From positions 1 through 23,474 of the IMG/VR virus record IMGVR_UViG_3300017763_000198: a stretch of 23,474 nt of DNA; one strand, given 5' to 3'. Shown here one piece after another: positions 8,229-16,145 of this stretch. Below the pieces are notes generated by a model that had not been told where the DNA came from, did not search any database, and saw only the letters and a program-made list of their open reading frames with translations. Within the stretch, counting starts at the first letter, position 1. Each line of letters opens with the position of its first letter. Position numbers and translations under genes: made by a program. Origin of the DNA: a virus.

Positions 8229-8333
8229 GAAGCTACGGTAGAAGTATTTTACATCGCTGTGTGGACAAAAGGTGCTCCTCTTTTGGAAGATGTTTTAGAA
8301 AAAGTAAGGATTATTGATATTGACGAGGATTGA
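8214..8333 (+). CDS. Possible 39-residue small protein
   Basis: A short ORF from ATG 8214 to TGA 8331-8333 encodes an acidic peptide (MHIYHEATVEVFYIAVWTKG, then PLLEDVLEKVRIIDIDED). Its composition looks like a real small domain: amphipathic strands followed by a helix. The frame stays open upstream to 8190. Against it: its TGA stop differs from the TAA of all 13 completed genes here, and it lacks the A/T-only leader seen elsewhere (GGATTAACGTATAGGGTT precedes the ATG). It could be a small gene, the remnant of one, or incidental to an RNA element. No function can be proposed. Confidence 0.33.
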   Translation: MHIYHEATVEVFYIAVWTKGAPLLEDVLEKVRIIDIDED

Positions 8334-8387
8334 ATTTTTTGATTTTTTTTGATTTTGATTTGAGCTATAAGTATTTACTACATTGAC

Positions 8388-8409
8388 CACTAGCGGAGTG
8401 CCTTTTTTT
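8388..8409 (+). terminator. Weak hairpin with T-run upstream of the tail genes
   Basis: CACT (8388-8391) can pair with AGTG (8397-8400) around an AGCGG loop. Two C residues follow, then seven T residues (8403-8409). The four-pair stem is weak and sits only 15 bases before the next ATG, so this may be an attenuator or simply a chance structure. Confidence 0.28.
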
Positions 8410-8424
8410 AAATAATAAATTAAA

Positions 8425-9177
8425 ATGGCAATAAACGTAAACACAGTATATACTACGGTGTTAAGTATTCTTAACAAAGAACAAAGAGGATATTTAACTC
8501 CATATGAGTTTAATCAATTAGCTACGCAAGTGCAATTAGAAATATTTGAAAAGTTTTTTGAAGACTACAATCAGTATATACGAATGCCAAAAACAGATGT
8601 AGAGTTTGCTTCTAGGGTAGACCACATAAGAAACGAGTTTCAAGTTTTTCAAGAAAGTGGTAATGCTTCTAGCCATTCGGCTAATACTTACACGCAGCCA
8701 GTTAATTTACATAGGTTTGGTTCAGTAAATTATAATAAAGGTTTTAATTCTCCAGAAATAGAAATAGTTAGCGCTAGGGATTATACTGAACAAATTCTGT
8801 CTCCATTGACAACACCTACATTAAACTTTCCTATAGCTAAATACAAGCAAGACAAAGTAACTGTATTTCCAACTGTTACAAGCACATACACAAATAACGA
8901 TGTAACTTTTAATTACATTAGAAAACCTAATGACGTCGTTTGGGGATATGGAGTTGACCCTACTCTTGGAAATTACGTTTGGGATGGTACACCTGGCTTT
9001 TCATTATCGCCTGTCATACCAAGTACTGGATCTGTTAATTTTGAAATAAGTTCTTCTCAACAAACTGAGGTTATACTTTCTATTTTAAAATATACTGGTG
9101 TAGTAATAAGAGATCCTCAAATAATACAAGCAGCAAGTCAAGAACTAGCAAGCAACGAAGCAAATACTAAAAGATAA
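8425..9177 (+). CDS. Head-tail junction (ring/adaptor-like) structural protein
   Basis: This 250-residue protein is encoded at the start of the junction and tail block. The N-terminal half is helical (VNTVYTTVLSILNKEQRGYL, residues 5-24, then EFNQLATQVQLEIFEKFFEDYNQ), typical of this family as I recall it from marine phages. The middle is beta-rich with FPIAKYKQDKVTVFPTV near residue 135. The C-terminus is a helix (IIQAASQELASNEANTKR). It directly precedes a second adaptor-like gene with only five bases between them. In crAss-like podoviruses several ring proteins connect portal and tail, and this gene's size and place suit one of those. The exact ring cannot be told from sequence. The leader (ATAATAAATTAAA) supports the start. 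Confidence 0.72.
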   Translation: MAINVNTVYTTVLSILNKEQRGYLTPYEFNQLATQVQLEIFEKFFEDYNQYIRMPKTDVEFASRVDHIRNEFQVFQESGNASSHSANTYTQPVNLHRFGSVNYNKGFNSPEIEIVSARDYTEQILSPLTTPTLNFPIAKYKQDKVTVFPTVTSTYTNNDVTFNYIRKPNDVVWGYGVDPTLGNYVWDGTPGFSLSPVIPSTGSVNFEISSSQQTEVILSILKYTGVVIRDPQIIQAASQELASNEANTKR

Positions 9178-9182
9178 TAAAT

Positions 9183-10334
9183 ATGGGATTAATAAACGAA
9201 ACAAACGCTCAATATTACTCTGGTCAACAAATTTTTTCAGACTTAAGCGCGGCAGTAGATCCTACATTTAAATGTACATTTGACACAAAAGTAGTTAGTG
9301 CTTTTGATAGTTTAGGTAATCAAATACTTCCAAGTTCTAATTACAATATATATATAAATGGAAGTATACAAAATCAAGATCTATCATATGTGTCTAACGA
9401 TTTAACAAATACATTAACATTAAGAGGTACTTACACTGGAAGCGTGTACGTACAATTAAATATACCTGCTGTAGAAGATAATTATGGAAGCTATGAATAC
9501 ATAAGCTTAAAAGATATAGTAAACAACTTTATGGTTGCTTATGTTGGTATGGACAAATTAATACCTAGGGTAAAAAGATCTGATGTTATATTTCATGCTA
9601 AAAGAGGCTTGCAGGAGTTTAGTTATGACACTTTAAAAAGTATAAAATCACAAGAACTAACAATACCTGCTAGTTTAGGATTACCCATACCTCAAGATTA
9701 TGTTAACTATGTTAGATGTTCTTGGGTAGATAGTTCTGGAGTTCAACACATAATATATCCTGTAAATAATTTAACATCATCGCCAAATGAATTACCAATT
9801 CAAGACGAGGATGGCATACCTACTCAAAATTATTTTGGTGGAAATAACCTAGCTTCTCAGTCTTTAGTAGAGCAAAGATGGGATTCTGCAAACGACAGCG
9901 ATATAACTGGACAAATAGATGACAATGACCCCAATGTATTTAGCACAGATTGGTGGAAATTTACTTATGGACAAAGATATGGTTTAGAGCCTCAAACTTC
10001 ACAAAGTAATGGTTGGTTTCAGATAAATGAAAGAAAGGGTAAATTTACTTTTTCTAGTGATTTAGCAGGTAAGATTATAGTTTTAGAATATATATCAGAT
10101 GGATTAGCTTATGATATTGATTCTAAGGTGCCTAAGATGGCCGAGGATGCGTTATATGCTCATATTAATCATTCTATACTATCCACAAAAGCAAACACCC
10201 AAGAATACATTGTTCAAAGATACCAAAGAGAAAGATCAGCTAAGCTAAGAAATGCAAAAATAAGACTTTCAAATATAAAATTAGGGGAAATAGTTCAAGT
10301 TATGAGAGGTAAGTCTAAATGGATTAAACATTAA
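9183..10334 (+). CDS. Tail tubular protein A-like adaptor
   Basis: This 383-residue protein probably forms a ring between portal and tail nozzle. Residues 1-95 are beta-rich (an Ig-like or beta-sandwich head with YINGSIQNQDLSYV). From about residue 100 comes an adaptor-like part: LKDIVNNFMVAYVGMDKLIP, then RSDVIFHAKRGLQEFSYDTL and LPIPQDYVNYVRCSWVDSSG. The C-terminal part has GKIIVLEYISDGLAYD followed by a long helical stretch (PKMAEDALYAHINHSIL, then RYQRERSAKLRNAKIRLSNI), matching the helix-sheet-helix layout of T7 gp11 and P22 gp4-type adaptors. It lies five bases after the previous gene and four before the large tail gene, so the three are likely translated together. Assignment rests on layout and order, not on an alignment. 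Confidence 0.72.
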   Translation: MGLINETNAQYYSGQQIFSDLSAAVDPTFKCTFDTKVVSAFDSLGNQILPSSNYNIYINGSIQNQDLSYVSNDLTNTLTLRGTYTGSVYVQLNIPAVEDNYGSYEYISLKDIVNNFMVAYVGMDKLIPRVKRSDVIFHAKRGLQEFSYDTLKSIKSQELTIPASLGLPIPQDYVNYVRCSWVDSSGVQHIIYPVNNLTSSPNELPIQDEDGIPTQNYFGGNNLASQSLVEQRWDSANDSDITGQIDDNDPNVFSTDWWKFTYGQRYGLEPQTSQSNGWFQINERKGKFTFSSDLAGKIIVLEYISDGLAYDIDSKVPKMAEDALYAHINHSILSTKANTQEYIVQRYQRERSAKLRNAKIRLSNIKLGEIVQVMRGKSKWIKH

Positions 10335-10338
10335 ATAA

Positions 10339-13300
10339 ATGGCTAACGCAAGAAATACTTTTATAAAATCCAAGATGAATAAAGATCTTGACGATAGATT
10401 ACTTTCCAAAGGTGAATATAGAGATGCAGAAAATGTTCAAGTAAGTAGATCTGAAGGAGAAGATGTTGGCGCTTTAGAAAATGTATTGGGTAATAAGTTT
10501 TTGACTAATTGGTCTTTATCAGCAGAATATAATATCGAGGTTATAGGTTATGTTAAAGATGATGCTAATGATAGAGCTTTTTTTATAGCAACAAATTATA
10601 CAGATACTTCTAATGATAGATTAAGTAATTCAGCACCTTATGGAGCGCTTTGCTACATTCTACTTTTTAACAACAAAGGTCTTACTAACGCTGATAAATA
10701 TAAAACATTAGTTCAAGGTAGATTTTTAAACTTTTCTAAAACACATCACATTCATGGTATTGATCTAATAGAAGATCTTTTATTTTGGACAGATGATCGT
10801 AATCAACCTAGAAAAATAAACGTAACTAAAGCTATAGCAGATAACACTTATTATACAAATGAAGATCAAATATCTGTTGCTAAATATTTTCCATATAAAG
10901 CTCCGTTATTATTTGATGAAGTTACTTTAACAGCTACTTTTCAATCAGATAATATATCAGTCAATTATAGTAACTGGGGTGTAGCAGCTTCTGAATATGG
11001 TAATTTAAACAAGCTATATGCTGGCATGCAAGTTTCAGGTTCTCCTTTAACTTTTATTAGAACAGTAACAAAAACTGGATCTAGTAGAGGTTTTACTTTG
11101 TCTCAAGTATCAGCTGGTCCTCTTTTTCCTTCAACAGGACAGTTGACATTCATTGGTCCTTCTTCTAAGATGGTAACAGAAGAATTTTTACCACCTAGCA
11201 TATTTGGAGTAACAACAGGAAGTCCAAAAGGAGCAACAACTACAACTTTAGAAACTCTATCAGTTAGCGAAAACAAGATATTTGAAAATATGCAGGTTAC
11301 TTTTATTACTGGTGAAAAAAGAATCATTGATACAGTAACTCCAGACGCAACTGCAGATGAGGTTACTATAACATGGACGGGAATTTTAAATAGTAATCTT
11401 TGGACCGCACTTGAACCTACCGATCCAGATGAAAGTACAGTTAGAATAAGTTGGCCTAATCCCAACTATGTTAGTACTTGGCCTGGTGATGAAGATTTTT
11501 TAAAAGATAAGTTTTATAGATTTGCATACAGATTTCAGTTTGACGATGGAGAGTATTCTTTAATATCTCCATTTACTCAACCAGCTTTTATACCTATTAA
11601 TAATGGTTATATACCTTCTAATATACCTAACGGTCAAGGCCAATCAGGTGGTTCTACAAATCCAGATTTAAAAGTAAATCCAGATTCGTTATCTCCTTTA
11701 GCTGTCAGCACTATAATGGCTAAGTTTGAAAATTCAGTACAGCAAGTGAATATTAGGTTACAATTACCTGATGAAGAAAGATACATAAATAGCAATTACA
11801 AAATAACACAAATTCAAGTACTATCTAAAGAATCAGATGGATTAGCTATAAATGTCATAGAAGAAATAAATCTAGCTGACTTTTCAACTACTTCTACAGA
11901 TAAGTTTTATGATTATAGTTATCAGTCTAGAAAACCTTTTAGAGTTCTTCCTGAGAGAGAGACTTTGAGAGTGTTTGACAAGGTTCCAATTAGAGCAAAA
12001 TCTCAATCAGTTGTAGGTAATAGAGTTGTATACGGTAATTTTATAGATAAACACTCGCCTCCAGCAAATTTAGACTATTTCGTAAATGTAAGTGAAAAAC
12101 TTGAATCTGCTTCTTCAGCTGACACTTTTATTCCAACTAGAAGTGGTAACGTTTTTGTAGGAGCACCAAGTGGATATACTACAAACTCTTACTCTTCTTA
12201 TCCTACCCACACTGTTAAACAAAATAGAACTTACCAAGTGGGTATTGTTTTATCTGATAGATATGGTAGACAATCTGATGTAATACTATCTTCAATAACT
12301 TCTTTTGCAGAATCAAATGATAGTGGCGAAACTGTATTTGATGGTTCTACATTTTATAACCCATTTGGTTTAAAACAACCATCAACAGTAAACCAAGCTA
12401 ACGAAGTTCTTCCAGGTACTTGGAGAGGTGAAAGTTTAAAAGCTTTATTTTCTTCAACAATACCAGCGACAAGCACAAACGAAGGTTATCCTGGTTTATA
12501 TAAGAGCGGAGAGTATACCGGTGTAGTTGCTACTAATAGCACACAAAAAATAATTTTCTTATCTTCGTTAGATTCAAACGTAGCTGTAGGTGATATAGTA
12601 ACCGGTACAGATAGTGGTGGTGTTTTTGTTGATAGCATAACAGCGGTAAATACAAGTGGTACTGCAATAACGGTAAACAACAATCACACACTTAGTGTTA
12701 ATGATGTTATAACCATATCTGGACCTGAAAATAAACTAGGCTGGTATACTTATAAATTTGTAGTAAAACAACAACAGCAAGAATATTATAATGCTTTTTT
12801 AGGAAACATTTGTAAGTTAGATACCTCTGCTGAAATAAGAAATGGAACTCTAGCAGGTACTTTTTCTACTGTTTATATGACTAGCTTAATAAGTGACAAC
12901 GTTAATAAAATACCTGCTGATTTAGGCGTGGTTTCTCCAGAACAAAATCAATTTGGAACTAGTGATACACAATTAAACTTAAGAGTGGGTTCTAATGGTG
13001 GAAGATCTGATTCATCAGGCAACGCTGTATATGATCCTCAGCAATCAAAAAGTGGTAACTCTTTAATCTCTATAAACGGTTATGGAAAAGTTTTAGATTT
13101 AGGTTTAGCACCTTCACAAACTATTCCTACAACAGATGGTTTATTTCAAAGCAGCTCTAATCCTCCATGCATATTAATACAAGATGGAAGTGATGCAGAG
13201 ATAGGTAATCCTCTAAACTCTATTGCAGAAACTTTTTCTGTAGTAGAGATAGTACCTCCAACATCTAGACTTGAGATTTATTGGGAATCGTCTACATCTG

Positions 13301-13386
13301 GTTTAGTTTCAGAATTAAATCAATGGATTGAAGATGGGTCAACTAGCGGGCCAGTTGTTCCAGAAGAAGTACCTGTAGTAGAATAA
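10339..13386 (+). CDS. Large tail nozzle/muzzle-like protein, N-terminal part
   Basis: This 1015-residue, almost wholly beta protein follows the adaptor with a four-base gap, the place of the T7 gp12/P22 gp10-type nozzle that forms the tail tip. The N-terminal motif KGEYRDAENVQVSRSEGEDV (24-43) and the later ALENVLGN are typical of this family. HIHGIDLIEDLLFWTDDRNQ (137-156) followed by PRKINV looks like a beta-propeller blade. Repeated Thr/Ser/Gly-rich strands fill the middle. LEIYWESSTSGLVSELN (978-994) near the end reads as a final beta domain, followed by an acidic Pro/Glu/Val tail. In related phages I recall this continuing straight into the sequence encoded by the next gene, so the two genes may be halves of one protein. 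It ends TAA, 14 bases before the next ATG and in a different frame. Confidence 0.78.
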   Translation: MANARNTFIKSKMNKDLDDRLLSKGEYRDAENVQVSRSEGEDVGALENVLGNKFLTNWSLSAEYNIEVIGYVKDDANDRAFFIATNYTDTSNDRLSNSAPYGALCYILLFNNKGLTNADKYKTLVQGRFLNFSKTHHIHGIDLIEDLLFWTDDRNQPRKINVTKAIADNTYYTNEDQISVAKYFPYKAPLLFDEVTLTATFQSDNISVNYSNWGVAASEYGNLNKLYAGMQVSGSPLTFIRTVTKTGSSRGFTLSQVSAGPLFPSTGQLTFIGPSSKMVTEEFLPPSIFGVTTGSPKGATTTTLETLSVSENKIFENMQVTFITGEKRIIDTVTPDATADEVTITWTGILNSNLWTALEPTDPDESTVRISWPNPNYVSTWPGDEDFLKDKFYRFAYRFQFDDGEYSLISPFTQPAFIPINNGYIPSNIPNGQGQSGGSTNPDLKVNPDSLSPLAVSTIMAKFENSVQQVNIRLQLPDEERYINSNYKITQIQVLSKESDGLAINVIEEINLADFSTTSTDKFYDYSYQSRKPFRVLPERETLRVFDKVPIRAKSQSVVGNRVVYGNFIDKHSPPANLDYFVNVSEKLESASSADTFIPTRSGNVFVGAPSGYTTNSYSSYPTHTVKQNRTYQVGIVLSDRYGRQSDVILSSITSFAESNDSGETVFDGSTFYNPFGLKQPSTVNQANEVLPGTWRGESLKALFSSTIPATSTNEGYPGLYKSGEYTGVVATNSTQKIIFLSSLDSNVAVGDIVTGTDSGGVFVDSITAVNTSGTAITVNNNHTLSVNDVITISGPENKLGWYTYKFVVKQQQQEYYNAFLGNICKLDTSAEIRNGTLAGTFSTVYMTSLISDNVNKIPADLGVVSPEQNQFGTSDTQLNLRVGSNGGRSDSSGNAVYDPQQSKSGNSLISINGYGKVLDLGLAPSQTIPTTDGLFQSSSNPPCILIQDGSDAEIGNPLNSIAETFSVVEIVPPTSRLEIYWESSTSGLVSELNQWIEDGSTSGPVVPEEVPVVE

Positions 13387-13400
13387 TAAAAATAAAAATT

Positions 13401-15140
13401 ATGTCAGCAATAGTAGAAATAGATTTTTTTAATAGTTATGTAGTTCGTAGAGCTGCCGCTGTTGAATCAACAGCTCAAAAATGGTTTTCATGGGCACCTT
13501 ATTTTATGTGGAAATCAAGTTTTGACATAAGTTTAGATAGTCAAGTTTCTTCTTATGTTAATTGGTATTTTGAAGAGTCTAGAATTAGAGCTGGTTTTAA
13601 TAACGTATCTACAGATCAAGGTGTAAGGGCTTATTTGGATGAAGAATACCCATTACAACAAAGAAGAATTAGTACTTTAATTTACTCTGGCGTTTATAAC
13701 TCTAGAACAGGTATAAATCAAACTAATGTATTTTCTGTTGGCGATGCTATAACAAAGTCCTTAGATCCAGTCTATGGATCAATACAGAAGACTTATGCAG
13801 AAGAAACAAACTTAATTGTATTTCAAGAAAACAGAATACATAGGGCATTAATAGATAAAGATACTATATATACAACTGAAAGTGGTACACAAACACAAGC
13901 AGGTCAAAATGTGATAGGTCAGTTTGTACAATACAAAGGAGAGTATGGAATAAGTAAAAATCCAGAATCTTTTGCAATATATAACTATAGGAAGTATTTT
14001 GCTGATAAAAACCGTAATGCTATAATGAGGTTGTCTAATGATGGACTTACTGAAATAAGCATGTATGGTATGAGAGATTACTTTAGAGATGAATTAGCAG
14101 AAATACCTAGTAATTACTATTCTGTTTCAGTTAATGGAGCTACTAGTGCTGGTTTTACTATTTCGGCTGGAGGAAATGCCGGAGAGACATATGTAGATAT
14201 TCAAAAAACAAGTATACAGGATTATACTATGATCTCAGCTGGTATGCAGTTTGTTGATAACGGTGTTACTGTAGACGGTTATATTACTTCTATAATAAGC
14301 ATAAGTAACGTTGATTGGAGAGTTTTTTATTCAAAACCTTTTGCTGGACTTTCAAGTGGTGGAGTATTGACTGCTTCTTACGAGGTAATAGGACAAATTA
14401 AAGGAGGTTGGGATACACACGCTAAAAATTATTTAGTTTCTCTACAGAAAAGCCCAAACCAAGCAACTACTGACGATGCTAGTTTTAAAACTTTAACTTT
14501 TGACGAAGAGATAAATGGGTGGGTTAGTTTTCTTACCTTCAAGCCTAATCAAATGTTTAGCTTAATTAACAAGTTTTACACTGTAGGTAAATCAGATAGT
14601 ACTACAATTTCACCAGCAAATAGTAGCGCTGAACTATATGTTCATTATGCAGAACCTAATTTAAATAATAGAGGTGTTTTTTACGGCATTAGAAAACCAT
14701 CTAATGTTACCTTTGTATTCAACCCAGAGCCTGATGTAGTAAAAAACTTTAACACTATATCTTACGAAGGAAGTAATGGCTGGGAAGTAAATTCTTATAT
14801 ATCTGGTTTTACAGGTCAAGATCTTAATACAGATGGAACTTCTTACAGTCAAAATAATGATAAGATATTATCAATAAAAAGTTATGATGAAGGTTTGTAT
14901 ACTGACTTGAACACTGGACAACCTTTTAGAGCTGGGTTTGACAGGAAAGAAAATAGATACGTTGCTAATCTAGTTAACAACTCGACTCCTACAGCTGATG
15001 AAATTATATTTGGTAATAAGATGAGTGGAATTAAAGGATATTTCGCTACAGTAAAAATTCAAACAGACGATACAACTCAATTAGGTGGACCAAAAGAATT
15101 ATGGTCTGCTGCCACTGGTTTTGTAATATCGTCATATTAA
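13401..15140 (+). CDS. Tail nozzle/muzzle-like protein, C-terminal part
   Basis: The 579-residue product is beta-rich and probably part of the short tail. The key block is residues 150-230: IDKDTIYTTE (151-160), GQFVQYKGEYGISKNPESFA (173-192) and KYFADKNRNAIMRLSNDGLT (198-217), followed by EISMYGMRDYFRD. I recall this as the C-terminal half of very large tail proteins in marine and crAss-like phages. Upstream, ESRIRAGFNN and QRRISTLIYSGVYN also fit. The start has a good leader (AATAAAAATAAAAATT), so it is likely translated as its own protein. It is in a different frame from the 1015-residue gene before it, so simple stop-codon read-through cannot fuse them. Interaction with the preceding product is inferred from family and adjacency. 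Confidence 0.77.
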   Translation: MSAIVEIDFFNSYVVRRAAAVESTAQKWFSWAPYFMWKSSFDISLDSQVSSYVNWYFEESRIRAGFNNVSTDQGVRAYLDEEYPLQQRRISTLIYSGVYNSRTGINQTNVFSVGDAITKSLDPVYGSIQKTYAEETNLIVFQENRIHRALIDKDTIYTTESGTQTQAGQNVIGQFVQYKGEYGISKNPESFAIYNYRKYFADKNRNAIMRLSNDGLTEISMYGMRDYFRDELAEIPSNYYSVSVNGATSAGFTISAGGNAGETYVDIQKTSIQDYTMISAGMQFVDNGVTVDGYITSIISISNVDWRVFYSKPFAGLSSGGVLTASYEVIGQIKGGWDTHAKNYLVSLQKSPNQATTDDASFKTLTFDEEINGWVSFLTFKPNQMFSLINKFYTVGKSDSTTISPANSSAELYVHYAEPNLNNRGVFYGIRKPSNVTFVFNPEPDVVKNFNTISYEGSNGWEVNSYISGFTGQDLNTDGTSYSQNNDKILSIKSYDEGLYTDLNTGQPFRAGFDRKENRYVANLVNNSTPTADEIIFGNKMSGIKGYFATVKIQTDDTTQLGGPKELWSAATGFVISSY

Positions 15141-15151
15141 ATTAAATTAAA
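15137..15151 (+). repeat. Three TTAAA units spanning a stop and start
   Basis: Three tandem TTAAA pentamers run from the stop codon of the tail gene to the first base of the ATG at 15151. This is another short tandem repeat serving as an A/T-only leader. Confidence 0.65.
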
Positions 15152-15558
15152 TGGAATTTATAGCAAGAAAAATTGAAGAAAAAGATTATGATTTACTAGT
15201 TCGCTGGTGGAAAGAATGGGGCTGGGATGCAGTGCCTAAAGACATGTTGCCAAGCAATGGTGATGATGGTATAATGTTAGAAAAAGATGGTAAACCTATA
15301 ATAGCAGGTTTTATATATTTTGGTTATGACAATATAGCTTGGTTAGATTACATAGTAGCAGATAAAAAAGCTGAAAGAATAACTAGGGCTAAATCTTTAA
15401 TAAGATTACTAGAAGTTGTTGAAGAAGTAGTAAAAAAAGCTGATAAAAAATATATTATAACAGTTACCGATAATAAAAGTTTAATATCTACATTTGATAA
15501 AAACAACTGGTACGTAGATAAAGATCCTTTACATAAGGTAGTTAAAATAATAAGATAA
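15151..15558 (+). CDS. GNAT-family N-acetyltransferase-like protein
   Basis: This 135-residue protein resembles small phage GNAT acetyltransferases, which use acetyl-CoA to acetylate an amine. Supporting features in order: RKIEEKDYDLLVRWWKEWGW (6-25); the loop DMLPSNGDDGIMLE (31-44); the central strand pair GKPIIAGFIYF (47-57) and IAWLDYIVAD (62-71); and the basic KKAERITRAKSLIRLL segment (72-87), where GNATs hold the acetyl-CoA pyrophosphate. A strict Q/RxxGxG/A motif is not evident, so activity is uncertain. It lies between tail and ejection genes with 10-base gaps on each side and is clearly part of the late operon. The substrate is unknown; a host protein, a virion protein or a cell-wall amine are all possible. 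Confidence 0.72.
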   Translation: MEFIARKIEEKDYDLLVRWWKEWGWDAVPKDMLPSNGDDGIMLEKDGKPIIAGFIYFGYDNIAWLDYIVADKKAERITRAKSLIRLLEVVEEVVKKADKKYIITVTDNKSLISTFDKNNWYVDKDPLHKVVKIIR

Positions 15559-15568
15559 ATTAATAAAT

Positions 15569-16135
15569 ATGGGATGTCAAGATAATAATGATGCACTCGA
15601 CCAACAAGAAGAAGACAGAAGAATTGCGATTCAAGCACAAAGAGAAAAAGGTGTTAAATTAATAAAAGCTAAACAAAAGGCTTTAGATAATTTAGTAAAA
15701 AATAGGCAACCAGCTATAAACCCATATGCTGGTATGACTAATCAAATGGCTAATTTAGGCGTTGCTACACAAGCATCGGAGTTTCAAGCAGAACAAACTG
15801 ATATAGCATTAGCAAACACCTTAGACACTATGGCTGCTAGTGGTGCAGGCGCTGGCGGCGCTACAGCTTTAGCTCAAGCAGCACTACAAAGTAAAAGAGG
15901 AATATCAGCTTCGTTAGAACAACAAGAGAAAGCTAATCAAGATAAGGCAGCAGCTGGAGCGCAGCAACTGCAAGCTAAACTGGCTGAAGGAGAAAAATAT
16001 AAATTTGAAACTACAGAGAATAGAGAGCAACAAGATATAGACAGAGCCGCTACTCAACTAGACAACACAGAGCAACAGGTTCAGGAGAATTTAAACGCGT
16101 TACAGACATCATATATAAACGAAGAACAAGCTTAA
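15569..16135 (+). CDS. Small internal virion (ejection) protein
   Basis: This 188-residue protein is nearly all helix and rich in Ala and Gln. An N-terminal charged helix (DQQEEDRRIAIQAQREKGVK, residues 11-30) leads to NPYAGMTNQMANLGVATQAS (51-70), then EFQAEQTDIALANTLDTMAA. An Ala/Gly-rich middle follows (SGAGAGGATALAQAALQSKR, 91-110), and a long Gln/Glu coiled-coil C-terminus. The composition and its position first in the ejection block resemble T7 gp14-type internal core proteins, which enter the cell envelope during infection. I recall close look-alikes in marine phages. The protein begins MGC but has no hydrophobic stretch before the Cys, so it is not a lipoprotein. Function is from context and composition. 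Confidence 0.72.
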   Translation: MGCQDNNDALDQQEEDRRIAIQAQREKGVKLIKAKQKALDNLVKNRQPAINPYAGMTNQMANLGVATQASEFQAEQTDIALANTLDTMAASGAGAGGATALAQAALQSKRGISASLEQQEKANQDKAAAGAQQLQAKLAEGEKYKFETTENREQQDIDRAATQLDNTEQQVQENLNALQTSYINEEQA

Positions 16136-16145
16136 TATAAAAAAA

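Larger units (their letters stand above)
8087..8424. other. Longest intergenic region; repeats and possible RNA structure
   Basis: This is the only gap over 300 bases. It contains a cluster of inverted repeats (8124-8228), a 39-codon ORF (8214-8333), a T-rich tract with repeated GATTT elements (8331-8364) and a small hairpin followed by seven T residues (8388-8409). A promoter for the tail block could lie here, but no convincing Bacteroidota promoter (TTTG and TAnnTTTG at proper spacing) could be picked out by eye. No tRNA-like cloverleaf is seen. Confidence 0.6.

Noticed and set aside
8338-8374. Bacteroidota promoter using TTTG and a TATAAG-like box
   Set aside because: Possible boxes exist, but the spacings (14 or 24 bases) do not fit the usual 19-21, and the tract is so T-rich that matches are expected by chance.
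8087-8424. tRNA or tmRNA in the gap
   Set aside because: No T-loop consensus (GGTTCGAATCC-like), no seven-pair acceptor stem with proper spacing and no anticodon arm could be found.
8087-8424. Hammerhead-type ribozyme
   Set aside because: The closest piece, CTGAAGC at 8143-8149, does not match the CUGANGA core, and a paired GAAA box at the right distance is missing.
8295-8477. Minus-strand 60-residue ORF over the intergenic gap, hydrophobic
   Set aside because: It overlaps the start of the 8425 gene, and its hydrophobic residues derive from reverse reading of A/T runs. There is no leader or neighbour support.
13384-13403. Programmed frameshift or read-through joining the two tail genes
   Set aside because: The frames differ and no slippery heptamer precedes the stop with a clear downstream structure. 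The second gene has its own good leader and ATG, so separate translation is simpler.
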